A DNA stretch of 64,000 bases from Shinisaurus crocodilurus (GCA_021292165.1 CM037879.1:268951160-269015159), one strand, 5' to 3'. Counted from the stretch's first letter, positions 1 to 11,876 are shown. A program made the numbers and translations. The notes: generated from the letters alone by a model not told the origin.

Positions 1-171
1 GAGAAGATAGCAGCAGATTATTGCCACAATGTTTACTTTCATGTCAATGCTAACCAATCCATTCATTTTAATAGAGGGAGCTCTTCTGCACACTCAGTGG
101 AATGTTCATGTGGGTTGGCTGCCTCCATGGGAATGAATGGGAAGCAGTTATGAGCAAGAGAACACTGAGCC

Positions 172-430
172 TTTCTACATGAGGCATTTATTGCTCCCTT
201 GTAATTCCCTACTCATGGTTATTTATGGGTTCTTTAGATGACATTGTGACCCTCCAGTTAGGCTTCTGTTTTTAAAGAGCACTTTCAATGAGTTTTTTTA
301 GAGCAAAGGAAATGTATTATTCATGAAAGCAAAAGAAAATGCTTTTTCCACTTGTGTATTTGTGCCATTCCACTATACCACAGTGCCACCTAGAGGTTAT
401 GTAGCAGAAAATCAGGAAAGGAAACACTCT
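172..430. repeat. Unclassified interspersed repeat, copy 1
   Basis: About 250 bp that is clearly similar, with scattered differences, to 28370-28625. Shared landmarks in order are GAGGCATTTATTG, TTCCCTACTCATG, TTCTTTAGATGACAT, GACCCTCCAGTTTTG-like, CTTCCACTTGTGTA and GTGCCACCTAGAGGTT. I see no ORF, LTR ends or tRNA boxes, so the class is unknown. The first 171 bases and 431-800 hold nothing I recognise. Confidence 0.7.
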
Positions 431-806
431 TTCTATAGTGCTCAGATTTCAATTATGTGATGAAAGTGAAAGATACAGCAGATTAACAGCCTTGTGTAAA
501 AAATCCTTCTGTAGTGGAACTACACTGCGGGCAACAAATGTGGGTCTAGAATCACCAGATGCTGCTTCTCCACTGCAAAGTGTTGGGGTGAGAGTGGCAG
601 ATTTGAATTAAAGAAAAAGCAGGTTGGAGGGATGTTTCAACCCCTGCCCTGCTGATTTTTCCTAATTTGGAATGCTTGTTAGAAGAAAAGTGACTCAGGA
701 AGACTTGGGAACATGGGTAGTATTCAACTGTGTCTGTGCACTCATGCAGTGAGGCTTTCATGCTTCTAAGAATAACCTGAAATGAGCAGAAATGGGGTAG
801 GTCAAT

Positions 807-1258
807 GGAGCTCATAAGAACATAAGAAAACCAAGGGTCCATCTAGTCCAGCATTCTGTTCACAAAGTGGCCAACCAGCTGCCCATGGGATCCCACAAGC
901 AGGACATGAGTGCAACAACACCCTCCTGCCCATGTGTCCCCAGCAACTGGTGTACATAGGTATATTGCCTCTGATACTGGAGGTAGCATATAGCCGTCAG
1001 GACTAGTAGCCATTGATAGCCTTCTCCTCCATGAATTTGCCCAATCCGCTTTTAAAGCTGTCCAAATTGGTGGCCATCACTAGGGAATTCCACAGTTTAA
1101 CTATGCACTGTGTGAAGAAGTACTTCCTTTTATCTGTCCTGAATCTCCCACCACCAACCAGCTTCATGTGATGACCCCATTGGGTTATAATATTAGGAGA
1201 GACAGAGAAAAATGTCTCCCTATCCGCTTTCTCCACACCATGCATAATTTTGTTCACC
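807..1258 (-). mobile_element. CR1-group LINE 3' end
   Basis: On the minus strand an 84-residue open stretch (1257-1003) reads like the C-terminal end of a CR1-group ORF2, with FRTDKRKYFFTQCIVKLWNS-type sequence, and is followed by a 3' UTR ending in a repeated TTCTTATG octamer at about 807-826. CR1-group LINEs typically end in short octamer repeats and are strongly 5'-truncated, as here. Similar copies lie at 9218-9500, 9560-10020 and 26408-26790. Confidence 0.75.
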
Positions 1259-1403
1259 GCTATCAGCTTGCAGGAGGGAGCTCCCTTGACCTATCCTGAT
1301 CCAGAAACTAGAGTTTCCATGGCTATTTTTAGAAGTGGAAAAGCCCCACTGTGCAAGCAGTCACTCCCACAAGGGCAAGGGAACCCAACCCACTGGATAC
1401 CGC

Positions 1404-1725
1404 CTATAGATAGAAACATAGGAAGGCAGACAATTGGTCGAACTAGCTCAGCATCATGCAACCTGTTGCCCTCCAGATATTTTGGATTACAATTCCCATG
1501 AGCCCCAACCACCATGGCTAATAGTCTGGAGTTATGGGAGTTGTAGTCCAACACATCTGGAGGACACCAGGCTGCCAGTCCCTAATTTACACTGACACTC
1601 CAGGGTTTCAGGCAGGAATCATTCCAACCCTACCTGGAGATGCCAGGGATTGAACCTTGGACCTTATATGTTTTTTGCCACAGTCAATAGAGTTCCACCT
1701 TGTGCATGCAATGGCACTCACACAA
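1404..1725 (-). mobile_element. tRNA-derived SINE (family 2), split by a palindromic MITE
   Basis: The minus strand carries a tRNA-like head with a degenerate B box (GGTTCAATCCC at about 1647-1658) and the CATCTCCAGG segment of this SINE. Its tail, which ends near ACATAGG, appears at 1404-1446. The two parts are separated by the palindromic element at 1449-1574. A second, + strand copy lies at about 34910-35090. Family identity is inferred from structure, not from a search. Confidence 0.55.
1449..1574. mobile_element. hAT-type palindromic MITE (degenerate)
   Basis: The arms GGATTACAATTCCCATGAG (from 1488) and the complementary GGGAGTTGTAGTCC (about 1536-1550) make an imperfect palindrome, with CCTCCAGATATTTTGG and its complement outside them. 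It is a diverged relative of the element at 6106-6240. It sits inside a family 2 SINE, but I could not find a clear 8-bp target duplication. Confidence 0.5.
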
Positions 1726-2930
1726 CTGGAACAATTTGCTGGATCCGACGTGTGCCTATCATCTCCAGTGCATGTAGTGTTCATTCATCGTAACTCACCT
1801 GACACAGGCAAGCCATCAACCAAGAAACATTTACCTTGGTTGCCTACAATGGTAACAAAAGTGATTAGATTGTTATAGGATAGCAAGTTTTAGAATTTAG
1901 ATGTGATGTGTTACTGAATGTTTTTGGATTTTCCCTGTCCTGTATAGTTATCGATATGGTTGTGAGAATGTCTAAAGACAGGTTGTGAGAGTGTCTGCCT
2001 TTACCGTGAGCACTTATATTGCCCCCTTGCACATGAAACATCTATATATTTATAAGGGAAATGAAGAAACAAAGTTTAGTTTTGATAATGATAAGAAGAA
2101 TGAAACTTTCTCAATTTAAAAATATATTGATATAGATATCTATTTCATATAAATTATACTATTTTCCTCTTCTAAATTGTTTGCCAGACTTTGTCCACTT
2201 CTAACTTCAATGGCAGTAGAAACAGCTCTGGGCCACACAATATAGCACAGTGACCCTGTCCCTGATGGCCTGATCAGGGTTTCCCATTGTCAGCTATGGA
2301 AGCTATTAAATTGGTTGTATAAAACAGCTCTTCTTGCTCAACAAGGTCCTTCTTTCACTGCTGACAATGGGAGCCTCTAGAAAGCACTGAGTTTCTTGAT
2401 CAGGGCCATTCTACATAAACACAAAACCCTCAAGTGCTTTGCTGTCTAACATCTTTTCTTGCCTCATCTACTGGTTTGCTAGACAATTTTCGGGGCTCGG
2501 AGAGGGATACAATTTCTGTTAGACAATCTACACCTTGCCTTGCCTTGCCCCCTTCTCTTCATTTCATGTTTTTGTTCTGGTCCTCAAGGATATAAAATAC
2601 ACTTGCTGTTCATCAAGTATGAAGGGTGGAGGGATTTGTTTATTTATTGCCACATTCCAATTTAAAATACACAGGCATGGAGTCAGTCGTGTTGTGGTTA
2701 AGAGGCCCCTGCTTGTACGTATCTTAAATGTGAATTTGTATTGAGTATAAATACAAAATTCCCAGGAGTATAAAATATCCTGGGAGAAGTGGCCATCCTA
2801 ACTCATCAACTGTCAGTGGCTGACCAGCTTATGCTGCATCTTTCTTCATGTTATGCCCCCTTTTTTCTGTCTCTGACCCTCTTCCCACCTCTACAATTAT
2901 TGTGATCTAAGGGTAGTAAACATCAATATT
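1726..2930. other. No recognisable feature
   Basis: Non-coding sequence of mixed composition. Only short chance ORFs are present and I recognise no repeat family or RNA gene here. Confidence 0.5.
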
Positions 2931-3165
2931 TATTTATTTATTTATTACATTTATAGCCCGCCTTTTTTCCTGCAGGGAACCCAAGGCGGCTTACATAATC
3001 CTCCTCTTCTCCAACAACCCTGTGAGGTAGGTTAGGCTGAGAGTCAGCGACTGGCGACCCAAAGTCACCCAGTGAGCTTCATGGCGAAGTGGGGACTAGA
3101 ACCCAGATCTCCCCAGTCCCAGTGCAATACTCTAACCACTACACCACTCTGGCTCTCAAGTGCTA
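2931..3165 (-). mobile_element. tRNA-derived MIR-like SINE (family 1)
   Basis: Read on the minus strand, a tRNA-like head (GAGCCAGAGTGGTGTAGTGG at about 3165-3145) leads to a degenerate B box (GGTTCTAGTCC at 3103-3093). The core follows with CTCAGCCTAACCTACCTCAC, and the tail is an ATAAATAA repeat at 2931-2950. The core wording resembles MIR/CORE-SINEs. Other copies lie at 6770-6925, 29520-29860, 30675-31150 and 37030-37170. Confidence 0.75.
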
Positions 3166-3446
3166 GTAACACCCCTCGTCAAAAGACAAGGAATTTCCCT
3201 GCTTGTCTCACTCTGCCCATTTGCAGATTCTCCGAGGATGGGGGTGTTCAACTTCTGTCCATAACGAGCAGTTGGGATTCCAAATCCCTTAAGGAGAGTT
3301 GTAACAACAACCCTGTTGCTCTTTAAAGGCCAAATAGGGATGTGCTGACACTAGGAAGCCTGGCTCGTTTGAGCTCGATGGACTTCCTGCCTGCTTCCGA
3401 TCCAATGATTAGAAACAGACCAAATCAGGGGTTTTTCCATGGGCTT

Positions 3447-3738
3447 CCATCTCTAAGACAGGCCACAATTTGTGCATTTTTTAAATGGTAAGGAAATCTG
3501 CGCGAATCACACTATTTGAGCAATTTGCATACATTTACGCAATTTGCGCAAATTTAAACTATTTGCACAATTTGTGCAAATTGTAAGCCGGAAACTACAT
3601 AGTTCTAGTGCGATTTACACAAATTGCTCTAGCTCTGCATAGTTTTCAGCTTCTAATTTGAGCAAATAGCGTAAATAGTGTGATTTGTGCAGATTTCCTT
3701 GGTGATCTTTTTAAAAATCGTGGCCCGTCTTAGAGATG
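3447..3738. mobile_element. Palindromic fold-back element, family unknown
   Basis: The two ends are inverted copies: CCATCTCTAAGACAGGCCAC at the left and its near-complement at the right end. Pairing continues inward through GGAAATCTGCGCGAATCACA-like sequence to an AT-rich middle full of CAATTTGCGCAAATT variants. There is no ORF. The structure suggests a fold-back MITE. I could not define a target duplication. Confidence 0.6.
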
Positions 3739-4087
3739 GCAATCTGTGAGCTGGCTCGACTCACACAACAGGGAGTTGGTGCCATCATGGGGCTAGCAAA
3801 CCAGAATCTGGGGGGGGGGGGGATCATGAAAATCCCTCAGATTTTCACACACACACCCCTTATTGGATTATTCACACATCCCAACAATCATGACAGAATT
3901 TCATTGCCCCAGACAGCTAAGCACAGGGTCACCCGTTTTCTTCAGCAATCCCTTTTTTAAAGGTAGGTCGGGGGCATGCCTCTGCCCACTGGCAGGAGCA
4001 GAGCTGATCATTGCCATACCAGCTCAGCTACACACGGCAATAAGTGCAGCTGAGTACCAAAGATCTGCTGATTCTTAAGCATAATTG

Positions 4088-4216
4088 TAGAATCATAGAA
4101 CAGTAGAGTTGGAAGGGGCCTATAAGGCCATCGAGTCCAACCCGCTGCTCCATGCAGGAGAACAGATGTGGGCAGCCCAGGCAGTCACCCATCCAAGCAC
4201 TGACCCGGCTCATACC
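4088..4216 (-). mobile_element. CR1 3' terminus
   Basis: The minus strand ends in the CR1-style octamer pair ATTCTATGATTCTA just after GGCCCCTTCCAACTCTAC, the same 3' UTR wording seen at 7762-7800 and 16050-16102. Only about 130 bp remain, with no ORF. 3739-4087 and 4217-5038 contain an AGATAT-rich microsatellite (about 4400-4441) and otherwise nothing recognised. Confidence 0.75.
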
Positions 4217-5038
4217 TGCTGAGCTTCAGCATGCGGCCTGCATTATGTGCTCTCGATGTTACCCGCCCTTTCCTCCATTTCTAATATTGTATGTATTCAG
4301 GGAATCTACTCCATGCAAACCAAGTGGATAGGGTCTGGCTTTTGATATTATATTTTATTCACCAGAGATGTGGGGGTGGGTTGGTTTTTACATACACAGA
4401 GAGAGATAGAATATATAGATATAGATATATAGATATATATGCTTATTTTTGGAAAAGTGATTTTAAGGGTTAACTATAAGAAAAGGGGGGGGTGGGACGA
4501 CAAAACCAAGCGGGGATTGCTAGCTGATGGAAATCTTGAAAGCTAAAAGTTGTAATAATGCACTTTTTAAAAAGTTTTTAAAATTTGTTACAAAGTTACC
4601 ATGTTACAAATTAGAGCCTGATGCATGCTGTAGACTATAGAGATCTATTGGACACACCATTAATATTAGTAAAGATCCTTCAAATGGATTCAATAGACAT
4701 TTGGATCCCCATTTTCCTTTCACCGCTAAAGTCAATCGCCACAATTTGTAGGTGTACCCATAGAACTCTGGGTGTGTTTCCTGGCCTAATGGAAACTCCT
4801 TCGAAAACTGCAGACACCTATTTAGCATGGATGCAGATGCCCAGAAACACTACCCACAAAACCTTGCATTTGCAGGAAAATATTCCCTTCCCCACAGAGA
4901 ACAATAGATTTGCATATAGTTCAAATTTGCTGAATTGTCTGCCATTTAGGCACTCCTCCCATACAATAATTTTCTATTATAATGGAGCTGGAGCAAGGCC
5001 AAGGCAGCCATGGTTCCCAATGGTAGATTTGCCATTAA

Positions 5039-5156
5039 GGGCGCAATCCTATGCATGTTTAGACAGAGAAAATGCTTACAACTCCCAGCATGCCCCAGCC
5101 AGACATGCTGGGAGTTGTAAGCCTTTTCTCTGTCTAAACATGCATAGGATTGTGCC
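5039..5156. mobile_element. Harbinger-like palindromic MITE, copy 1
   Basis: The left end GGGCGCAATCCTATGCATG is inverted at the right end. Inside, CTTACAACTCCCAGCATGCC is mirrored by GGCATGCTGGGAGTTGTAAG-like sequence, so almost the whole element folds on itself. It is flanked by TAA on the left and TTC on the right. A 3-bp TWA target would fit PIF/Harbinger, supported mainly by the copy at 31433-31554. There is no coding capacity. Confidence 0.65.
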
Positions 5157-5519
5157 TTCACTTTGTTCAGTGCATCTCATCTGTATCAGGCTCTGAACAG
5201 CCCAAACTCAACTCAACTGCCTAACTTTGGAATAATACAAGTCACAAAGCCAAGTCAATGTAGCCTATGAAGAATGACACTGTTCTTCAAACCGTCTGCC
5301 TAGTCTTTGCTATTTGATGTCGGCTAAATGGGGTCTTGTTTGGTACCCTTTATGCAGTGTTAACTATGTGACTTTTTCAAGGCAGTTTGTGATTTGGCAC
5401 TTAGGCCATTGTTCATGTCAATATCTTTGGCTTCTGCATTTGATAGACAGAATTTTTTTAAGCACACTTCCCCACCCCACCCTCTTGCAACACGTGTCCC
5501 TGGCTTTTTGTATGCGCTA

Positions 5520-5870
5520 AACAGCCATTTGTGGAAACCTGAGAGTATATAATTGTTATTACTGATATAGTAACTGTGTTTTTTTTTGCACTAGCCTTGA
5601 AGAGATGTACAACATGTTTCTGTATTTTTACAATGTATCATCTAGAAAGTGTGAAAATCTATTTGTCAACTTGAGAGGGGAAAAAATCAAAATATGTAAT
5701 GACAACACCTCAAAGATCTGTTACGAAATGTACAGTTTGTGATAATTTTATATCTAAAAAACAAAAACAGGAAACATTTGATATAATTTTATTCTACTCG
5801 TTTCATATGTATTTTGAACAAGAAATAAAGTGATCTAAAATTATCTACCTTGTATTTCTTTGAGTCATTT
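5520..5870 (+). other. Candidate host 3' UTR with poly(A) site
   Basis: This is an AT-rich stretch matching no repeat I recognise. It ends with the hexamer AATAAA at 5824-5829, followed about 25 bases later by T/GT-rich TTGTATTTCTTTGAGT. It could be the tail of a + strand host transcript, but no coding exon is visible upstream. The composition could equally produce the hexamer by chance. Confidence 0.3.
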
Positions 5871-6002
5871 AAGATTATGTATTTTTTTATCACAGAAAAT
5901 AGTAAATATAAACGATGTAGAATGTGGCTATGAAAGACCCAGTCACTAAAATCTGGTCATTAGAGAAGATACAAATATTAATAAGAATTATTAAGGATGC
6001 TA

Positions 6003-6090
6003 AAGGTGCGATCCTATCGATTGTGCCCTTGCTGCTCATAAGCCTCTGAACTCGGAGGCTTACGAGCATCCAATGCAATCCTCCCACTCT
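6003..6090. repeat. Short interspersed repeat, copy 1
   Basis: The sequence shares AAGGTGCRATCCTAT, CTCTGAACTCRGAGGCT and GAGCATCCAATGCA-type wording with 19272-19345. A small hairpin AAGCCTC-TGAACTC-GGAGGCTT lies inside. It may be a fragment of a Harbinger-like element related to the palindromes starting GGGTGCAATCC. Confidence 0.45.
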
Positions 6091-6105
6091 GCAATCCAGC
6101 TAGAC

Positions 6106-6240
6106 CAGTGTTCTCCAACCTTGGGTCCCCAGATGTTTTTGGCCTACAACTCCCAGCATGCCCCAGCCAGCGTAGTTGGCTGGGGCATGCTGGGAGTTGT
6201 AGGCCAAAAACATCTGGGGACCCAAGGTTGGAGAACACTG
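6106..6240. mobile_element. hAT-type palindromic MITE, near-perfect
   Basis: The two arms are inverted copies over about 65 bp. They begin with CAGTGTTCTCCAACCTTGGG and run through CCCCAGATGTTTTTGGCC to ACAACTCCCAGCATGCCCC, separated only by a few bases near 6172. The 5' CAG end and 8-bp flanks with the same centre (AGCTAGAC / GACTAGAT) fit hAT transposition. It is non-coding and would be mobilised in trans. Relatives lie at 29547, 30703, 30838, 32582 and 33114. Confidence 0.8.
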
Positions 6241-6352
6241 GACTAGATGGCCTATTTCAGAGAGGCTTCCATGAATTTTGTATTCCCTTTATAACCTGCC
6301 TTACCTCCAAGGAGTACAAGACCAAATGCATGGTTTCCCATTGCCATTTTAC

Positions 6353-6379
6353 CGTGTGTGTGTGTGTGTGTGTGTGTGT
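6353..6379 (+). repeat. (GT)n microsatellite
   Basis: A pure GT dinucleotide run directly adjoins the A-rich tail of the L2-type 3' end that follows. Confidence 0.95.
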
Positions 6380-6755
6380 ATTATTTATTTATTTATTATA
6401 TTTATGAATCGCCCATCTGGCCAGACATCCGGCCACTCTGAGCAATGTACAGTCCAATAAAACACAAGGGGGGGGGACACACACACACAGTATAAAACAC
6501 AATTAAAAACAGTACAAAACTTAAAAATCCTAACCCATGCCATGTGATATTCCCGCCTGAAAAGCCACGTTTTTAATGCCCAGCGGAAGCTAATCAAGGA
6601 AGGGGCATGGCGGAGGTCACTGGGGAGAGAGTTCTATAAATTGGGGGCTGCCACAGAAAAGGCCCTCCTCCTAGTCCCCACCAGCCTGGTTTCTCTGGCT
6701 GATGGGACAGGGAGAAGGCCATCCATGGCAGATCTTGTTGAGTGGCCTACTTGAT
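6380..6755 (-). mobile_element. L2-type LINE 3' end, copy 1
   Basis: On the minus strand a short stretch encodes AAPNL-type sequence followed by LISFRWALKTWLFR, the C-terminal end of an L2/Rex1-like ORF2. A 3' UTR and a terminal AATAAATA repeat follow. No upstream reverse transcriptase remains. By eye it is nearly identical to 31912-32345, suggesting one relatively recent subfamily. Confidence 0.75.
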
Positions 6756-6769
6756 GTTGCTTGATTATA

Positions 6770-6925
6770 CTTGATGTATAATTACATTTATATACCACTT
6801 TTTTTCTTCTTGCAAGAAACCTGGTCCTTACATGGTCCTTCTCCTCCTCTCCATTTTATCCTCACAACAACCCTGTCAGGTAGGTTAGGCTGAGGGTCAG
6901 TAACCATTACAACCACAGTAAGACA
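6770..6925 (-). mobile_element. tRNA-derived MIR-like SINE, truncated
   Basis: Only the core and tail of the family 1 SINE are present: CTCAGCCTAACCTACCTGAC on the minus strand and the ATATAAATGTAATTATAC-like tail. The tRNA head is missing. The rest up to 7760 shows nothing recognisable. Confidence 0.65.
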
Positions 6926-7761
6926 GCCAAAGCTGATTTATAGAGATGTGAAGTAATGCATCAAATAAGGTGGATTCAGGCAAGCCTATCCACAATTGTA
7001 CGAGTAGCTTTTAAAAAGTAAATCGCAGGCATGGGGGGGATCTAGACTGGGACCCTGGTGTTGGGGATAGACGGTCTTTAACCCTTAACTCCCTGCTACA
7101 GTCCCAATCCAGATCAGGAGGGTGGCACATCTGCTACTTGCATTGGAAGAAAAGTTTCCATGGCATCAAATGGGAGCTTTTCTTCCTATACAAATAGCAG
7201 GCATGGGGGGCAAATCCAGATGGAGATCACAGTGGGTGCAAAAGGTTAAAGCCCCCTGCCTCCCCTCACACTTGTGCTATTTGTATATTGATGTAATTGC
7301 TAACTGCATGAATGGTGTTTCATCTAGTTTGGCTCCAAGAGGCAATAAGAGACATGTTAAAAGAGATGGGGAAAGAAGAAGCATATTCGAGTTCTAACAC
7401 TTTCATACTGTCATTTACATAATGACCAGGTGGAATTAGGGTGGCCTCTTATGAATCACGAAAAAAGAGGAAAAGCATCACCACAACAGAGGGCACCAGT
7501 CAGCATAAAATTTGCATATGCTAATTTTTAGGTATAGATTCAAATTTAGAAATTATTATTATTACTATTTAAATAGCAAGACAGCACATGTCACCATAGT
7601 GTGAAAGACTGTGACCAGGTGACCTGTGTGCCTTGCTCAGTCTGCTGTCCAGGTGCTATTGATGGACAGCTTCATGGCCCAGCAATTCCTTCTGATGGTT
7701 CTTCATCTTTAAACCAGACATGGACTGAACAGTCCTTCAAATAGAAGATGCCTTCAAAATT

Positions 7762-8190
7762 CATAGAATCATAGAACAGTAGAGTTGGAAGGGACCTACA
7801 ACGCCATCAAGTCCAACTCCTCAATGCAGGAAACCAAGTCAAAGCATCCCCGACAGATGGCTGTCCAGCTGCGCCTTGAATGCCTCCAGTGTTGTAGAGC
7901 CCACCACCTCCCTAGGTAGTTGGTTCTATTGCGTATTGTTCTAACAGGAAATTTTTCCTGATGTCCAGGCGGAATCTGGCTTCCTGTAGCTTGAGCCCAT
8001 TATTTCGTGTCCTGCAATCTGGGATGATCAAGAAGAGATCCTGGCCCTCCTCTTTGTGGCAACCTTTCAAGTTGAGGGGAGTCCTCTGGCAGCCCTTCAA
8101 ATAGAGGTCTGTTCTCTGTAAAATAGGACATGTGGCCACCCTAGGTGAAATGGCCACTGATGGAAATGGTTCTGAATGGGGAGAAGACAA
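7762..8190 (-). mobile_element. CR1 LINE 3' end with ORF2 remnant
   Basis: The minus strand encodes EEGQDLFLIIPDCRTRNNG and LKLQEARFRLDIRKNF, matching the C-terminus of the CR1 ORF2 at 11889-12692. A 3' UTR then ends in ATTCTATGA repeats at 7762-7776. It is 5'-truncated with no catalytic domain left. The roughly 1 kb after it (8191-9217) contains nothing I recognise. Confidence 0.8.
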
Positions 8191-9217
8191 ATGGTACTTG
8201 ATCCCAGTCAGGGAAATCGAGGGCGACTCAGCGCTGTCTCACCTCTGCTTCTGATGCAGCCAAGCTAAATGACTGCTGATTTACTGCTGTTTACTCTTCT
8301 GATGGCATAACAGAATGTCAAAAACCAAAGACATGCAGAATTTGTGTGTGATTTGTTTAAACATACAATAAATCGCCCCATGTTGTGCTCATCAGATTCC
8401 TAAATGGAGAGCTCTGATATATAGCTTTGGATTTCTATTCTAATCATGTTTCTGATCTGCAGTGACACCAACATTCATCTGCTCCTACCAAACTGTCCAC
8501 TTAAGAAAGAAAATGCAATTTACTTTAGAGGTCTATTGTGGGAATTCACACTGCAGTGGAAAAAACTGATGATTTAGTTTGCTGTGAAAGATTTAGGTGA
8601 AACAATTGTTGTGCCTCTCTCCAGGAGAAAGAGGAGACTGCATCCATTAGGAGTGGTAGACTGAGATAAATAAAATACACTAGTTTGCCATTCACACATT
8701 ACATGGTAGAGATGTCTTTTTACCCAAGTCAAACAAAGGCAAAATATGGCAGTTGGTCAAAATAGCATAAAAGTTGTCACCTCTACACACAACCCCCCCG
8801 CTCCCCACTTCTCACAATGTAGCTGAGCCAATGACTGTCTACAACATCCATTGTAAGTTGTGTTGTGGTGGGTTCAAAAACATATTAATTTACTAAATTT
8901 ATAGATGGCCTTTTAGCCATAATGATTTCCCAGGGTGCTTATAGCAGCCTACAGCAACAGAGTTGATGTTTTAACTGATTCTTACACTAAGAGAGCATTG
9001 TCTCTGTTCCAGCTGCTCCTTCTGATCCACACCTCAATTACTCTAAGAGCTGGTGAACATCTATAAGCTCCTCACTCATAAATACAAGTGATAACTTGTG
9101 TGTGTGAATTAACCATTACAGGTAGATTGCCATTTACTAGTGTCAGCTCAGACACATACAATGGTGACGGTTCACACATTTGGCTCAAAGTAATCTTGCA
9201 TTGAAGGATCCAGTGAT

Positions 9218-9500
9218 GAACCTAAGAAGAGCCATGCTAGATCCGACTAAGGGTCCATCTAGTCCAGCATTCTGTTCACATAGTGGCCAACCAGCTGCCC
9301 ACAGGAAATCCACAAGCAGGACATGAGTGCAACAGCACCTTCCCGCCCATGTTCCCCAGGAACTGGAGTACTTAGGCATACTGCCTGTGATACTGGAGGT
9401 AGTGTATAGCCATCAGGACTAGTAGCCATTGATAGCCTTATTCTCAATGAATTTGTCCAGTCCCCTTTTAAAGCCATCTAGATTGGTGGTCATCACTACA
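9218..9500 (-). mobile_element. CR1-group LINE 3' end
   Basis: It shares the 3' UTR wording CATCTAGTCCAGCATTCTGT and GGCCAACCAGCTGCCCA with 807-1000 and retains only a short tail of ORF2. It lies beside an oppositely oriented copy of the same group (9560-10020). Confidence 0.7.
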
Positions 9501-9559
9501 TCTTGTTAAATAAACAAATAAGCAAACAAACAAAGATGCAAGCAGTGTATTTGCTGGTA

Positions 9560-10020
9560 TTTTGCATGGTGTGGAGGAAATGAGTAGGGAGAAATGTTTT
9601 TCTTCCTCTGTCATTAACATTAGAAGCCACAGTCATCTAAAAAGCTGAATAGCAGCAGATTCTGGACAGATACCAGGAATTACTTCTTTACAGCGCATAG
9701 TTAACTTATGGAATTCGCTGCCATGAAATGTGATGATGGTGGCCATCCACTTAGATGACTTTAAAAGGGGATTAGACAAATTCATGGAGGATATAGCTAT
9801 CCATGGCTATTAGTCATGATGGCTATATGCTACCTTCAGGACCAGAAGCAGCATGCCGTCTGAATACCAAACGTAGAGGAACAAAAGTGGGAGGGTGCTA
9901 GTGCTCTCATGTGCTGCCTGTGGGCTTCTCAGAAGCATCTGGTTGTCCATTGTGGGAAACAGGATGCTGGACTAGATAGGCCTTTGGTCTGATCCAGCAG
10001 GACTGTTCTTATATTCTTAA
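9560..10020 (+). mobile_element. CR1-group LINE 3' end
   Basis: Forward-strand copy with degenerate GACAGATACCAGGAATTACT and GGGGATTAGACAAATTCATG segments, a GCTGGACTAGATAGGCC motif, and a terminal TTCTTATATTCTTA octamer pair at about 10008-10020. Together with 9218-9500 it forms an inverted arrangement of two copies. Confidence 0.75.
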
Positions 10021-11876
10021 GTGTGAACCAGCCCTAATCCATTCTTCAAAGGAAAGGCCACTACCATCCAGATAGGCACAAAGGAACAACCATAATATAT
10101 TTTTTGAAATAATTTGATTTTTTTGTTATCCCCACTGCCAATTGTCTTCTGTTTAAGGGACTGATCACCTCCATAGATGCATAGTTTCAGCAATGCTGCA
10201 GCATCAAATGGCACCCAAAGCATTCACAAGATTTGAGCATTGCTTTCTCTGAAGAGGACCCCAATGTTTTTCTTGTATTGGGGCATGTTTTCTTGGGAAC
10301 TTTCCTGTCCTGAGCCCACAGTACACGTCCTTTGAAATGCAATTTCTGATCTTCTCAAGATCAGAACATCTCACTAATGTCAGTGAGCACTGCAAATGTT
10401 CGGTACATTTCTGGCTTTGACTCTCTTGCCAAGGAGCTTTCCTCGGGGGGGGGGTATGGTTTGATGTCTCCAAAGTAAGCAGTAGACTGAGGAGCTATTA
10501 AAATAGAACAGGAAAGTAACTGGGCTCAGACATGATGAGAGGAGATTCTGTTCATATTGAGCAAAGGTTCGATTCGTTTCTTAATTTTGCCTCATCCTTC
10601 AGGGGTCAGCAAGAGTTTCCACAAAGAGCATGTTCAAAGTGTGCAGGGTTGTTAACAGGAAGCCGTCTCCATGGGAAGCTGTAACTAGCCCAATCACTAG
10701 AAAGGAAATGAGACTATCACTTCATCAATGCAAAAGCTTTCAGAGTAGTAACTGATAGCAAGTTAGCTAACATCTCTGAGTACCAGCTGCAGCCAATAAG
10801 ACCTAAAATAATGTATTTTTGCTCTGTGTTACCTTGTGTTTCAGAATTCAATTATCCACTAGTACTATGTTATTCCCCTTGTGGTTCACTAGCAAGGGGC
10901 TTGCTGAGGCCAATATATAAATCAAGAGGGCCCAGGGCAGGAGCGCAAAAGTGCAGATACATTTTCTGCAGCTGCTTCGCCTGGAAAGGAAATTCAATGA
11001 GTTTTGTCATCCATTATCTGCAGCAATGTTTGGTAACAGCAACAGTCAGAATAATTTCCTCCACTATTCTGTGTCACTTCACATTATTTAAATTCAATAA
11101 AAGCAACACAGCTTTAAAAATCGGCCATTTGTTCCTTGTGCCCCTAGAACTTGAAAAGAAGTGTTCTTCAAATTGTGCGAGCATTCTGAAGTGAGAACGA
11201 ATAAAGGGATCCGCTGAAACAAGCTACAGAAATGAATTTATCCTTGTAAAATACAATGGTACCTTTTCAGTTGCATTTGGTGTTTGTTCAGAAACTAGGA
11301 AAAGACTACGAAGTTTCTTGTATGATGGGAATTTGGGGTAAAGTTCCATTATTTCCCCTTGCTTCTTGGCATTCTTCCAGTTCCCTGAAATTGCCTCCAC
11401 CCACTCACCGACCCACCCACCTTTTCCAAGCTAAATCCTGAAATGTGGTCAGGAATTTGGGAAAGACATCACACACATGCGTGCGCGCACACACACACTC
11501 CTTTGTCTTCTGACGCAAAGTTAAATTGTGGTTGAAGTGCAGTGGGTGGGAAAGAGGCAATGCATCTTTGATTCCTTCCTTCCTTGCCCCTGTTCCTAAC
11601 ATTCTGTTTCTTGAGTCACTTGAAGGCATTCAGTTGGGGGATGATAAAACACACAACAAGCAAGATTACAGTGGCCATAAACTTGACCTGCACACAATCA
11701 TTTAAATGCCTGAAGAGAGCCAAAGTGCACATACTTGTATGCATGTACTCTTTTCTGATGTTCAAATGAATGTGCATAGGTCAAGGGTGGAGCCTGTCAC
11801 AATGCTGTTCCCCACCCACACCACACATCCATTGTACCCATATTGAACACGTTTAAGAAGCTATTGTCACTCATCG
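10021..11876. other. No recognisable gene; simple repeats only
   Basis: This holds short chance ORFs, a G run at about 10446-10454, an alternating CA/CG tract at about 11470-11502, and an AATAAA at about 11095 without other support. No repeat family or RNA gene was recognised. Confidence 0.5.

Noticed and set aside
4621..5196. 191-residue + strand ORF
   Set aside because: It crosses a palindromic MITE and unrecognised sequence; no domain and no supporting codon pattern.
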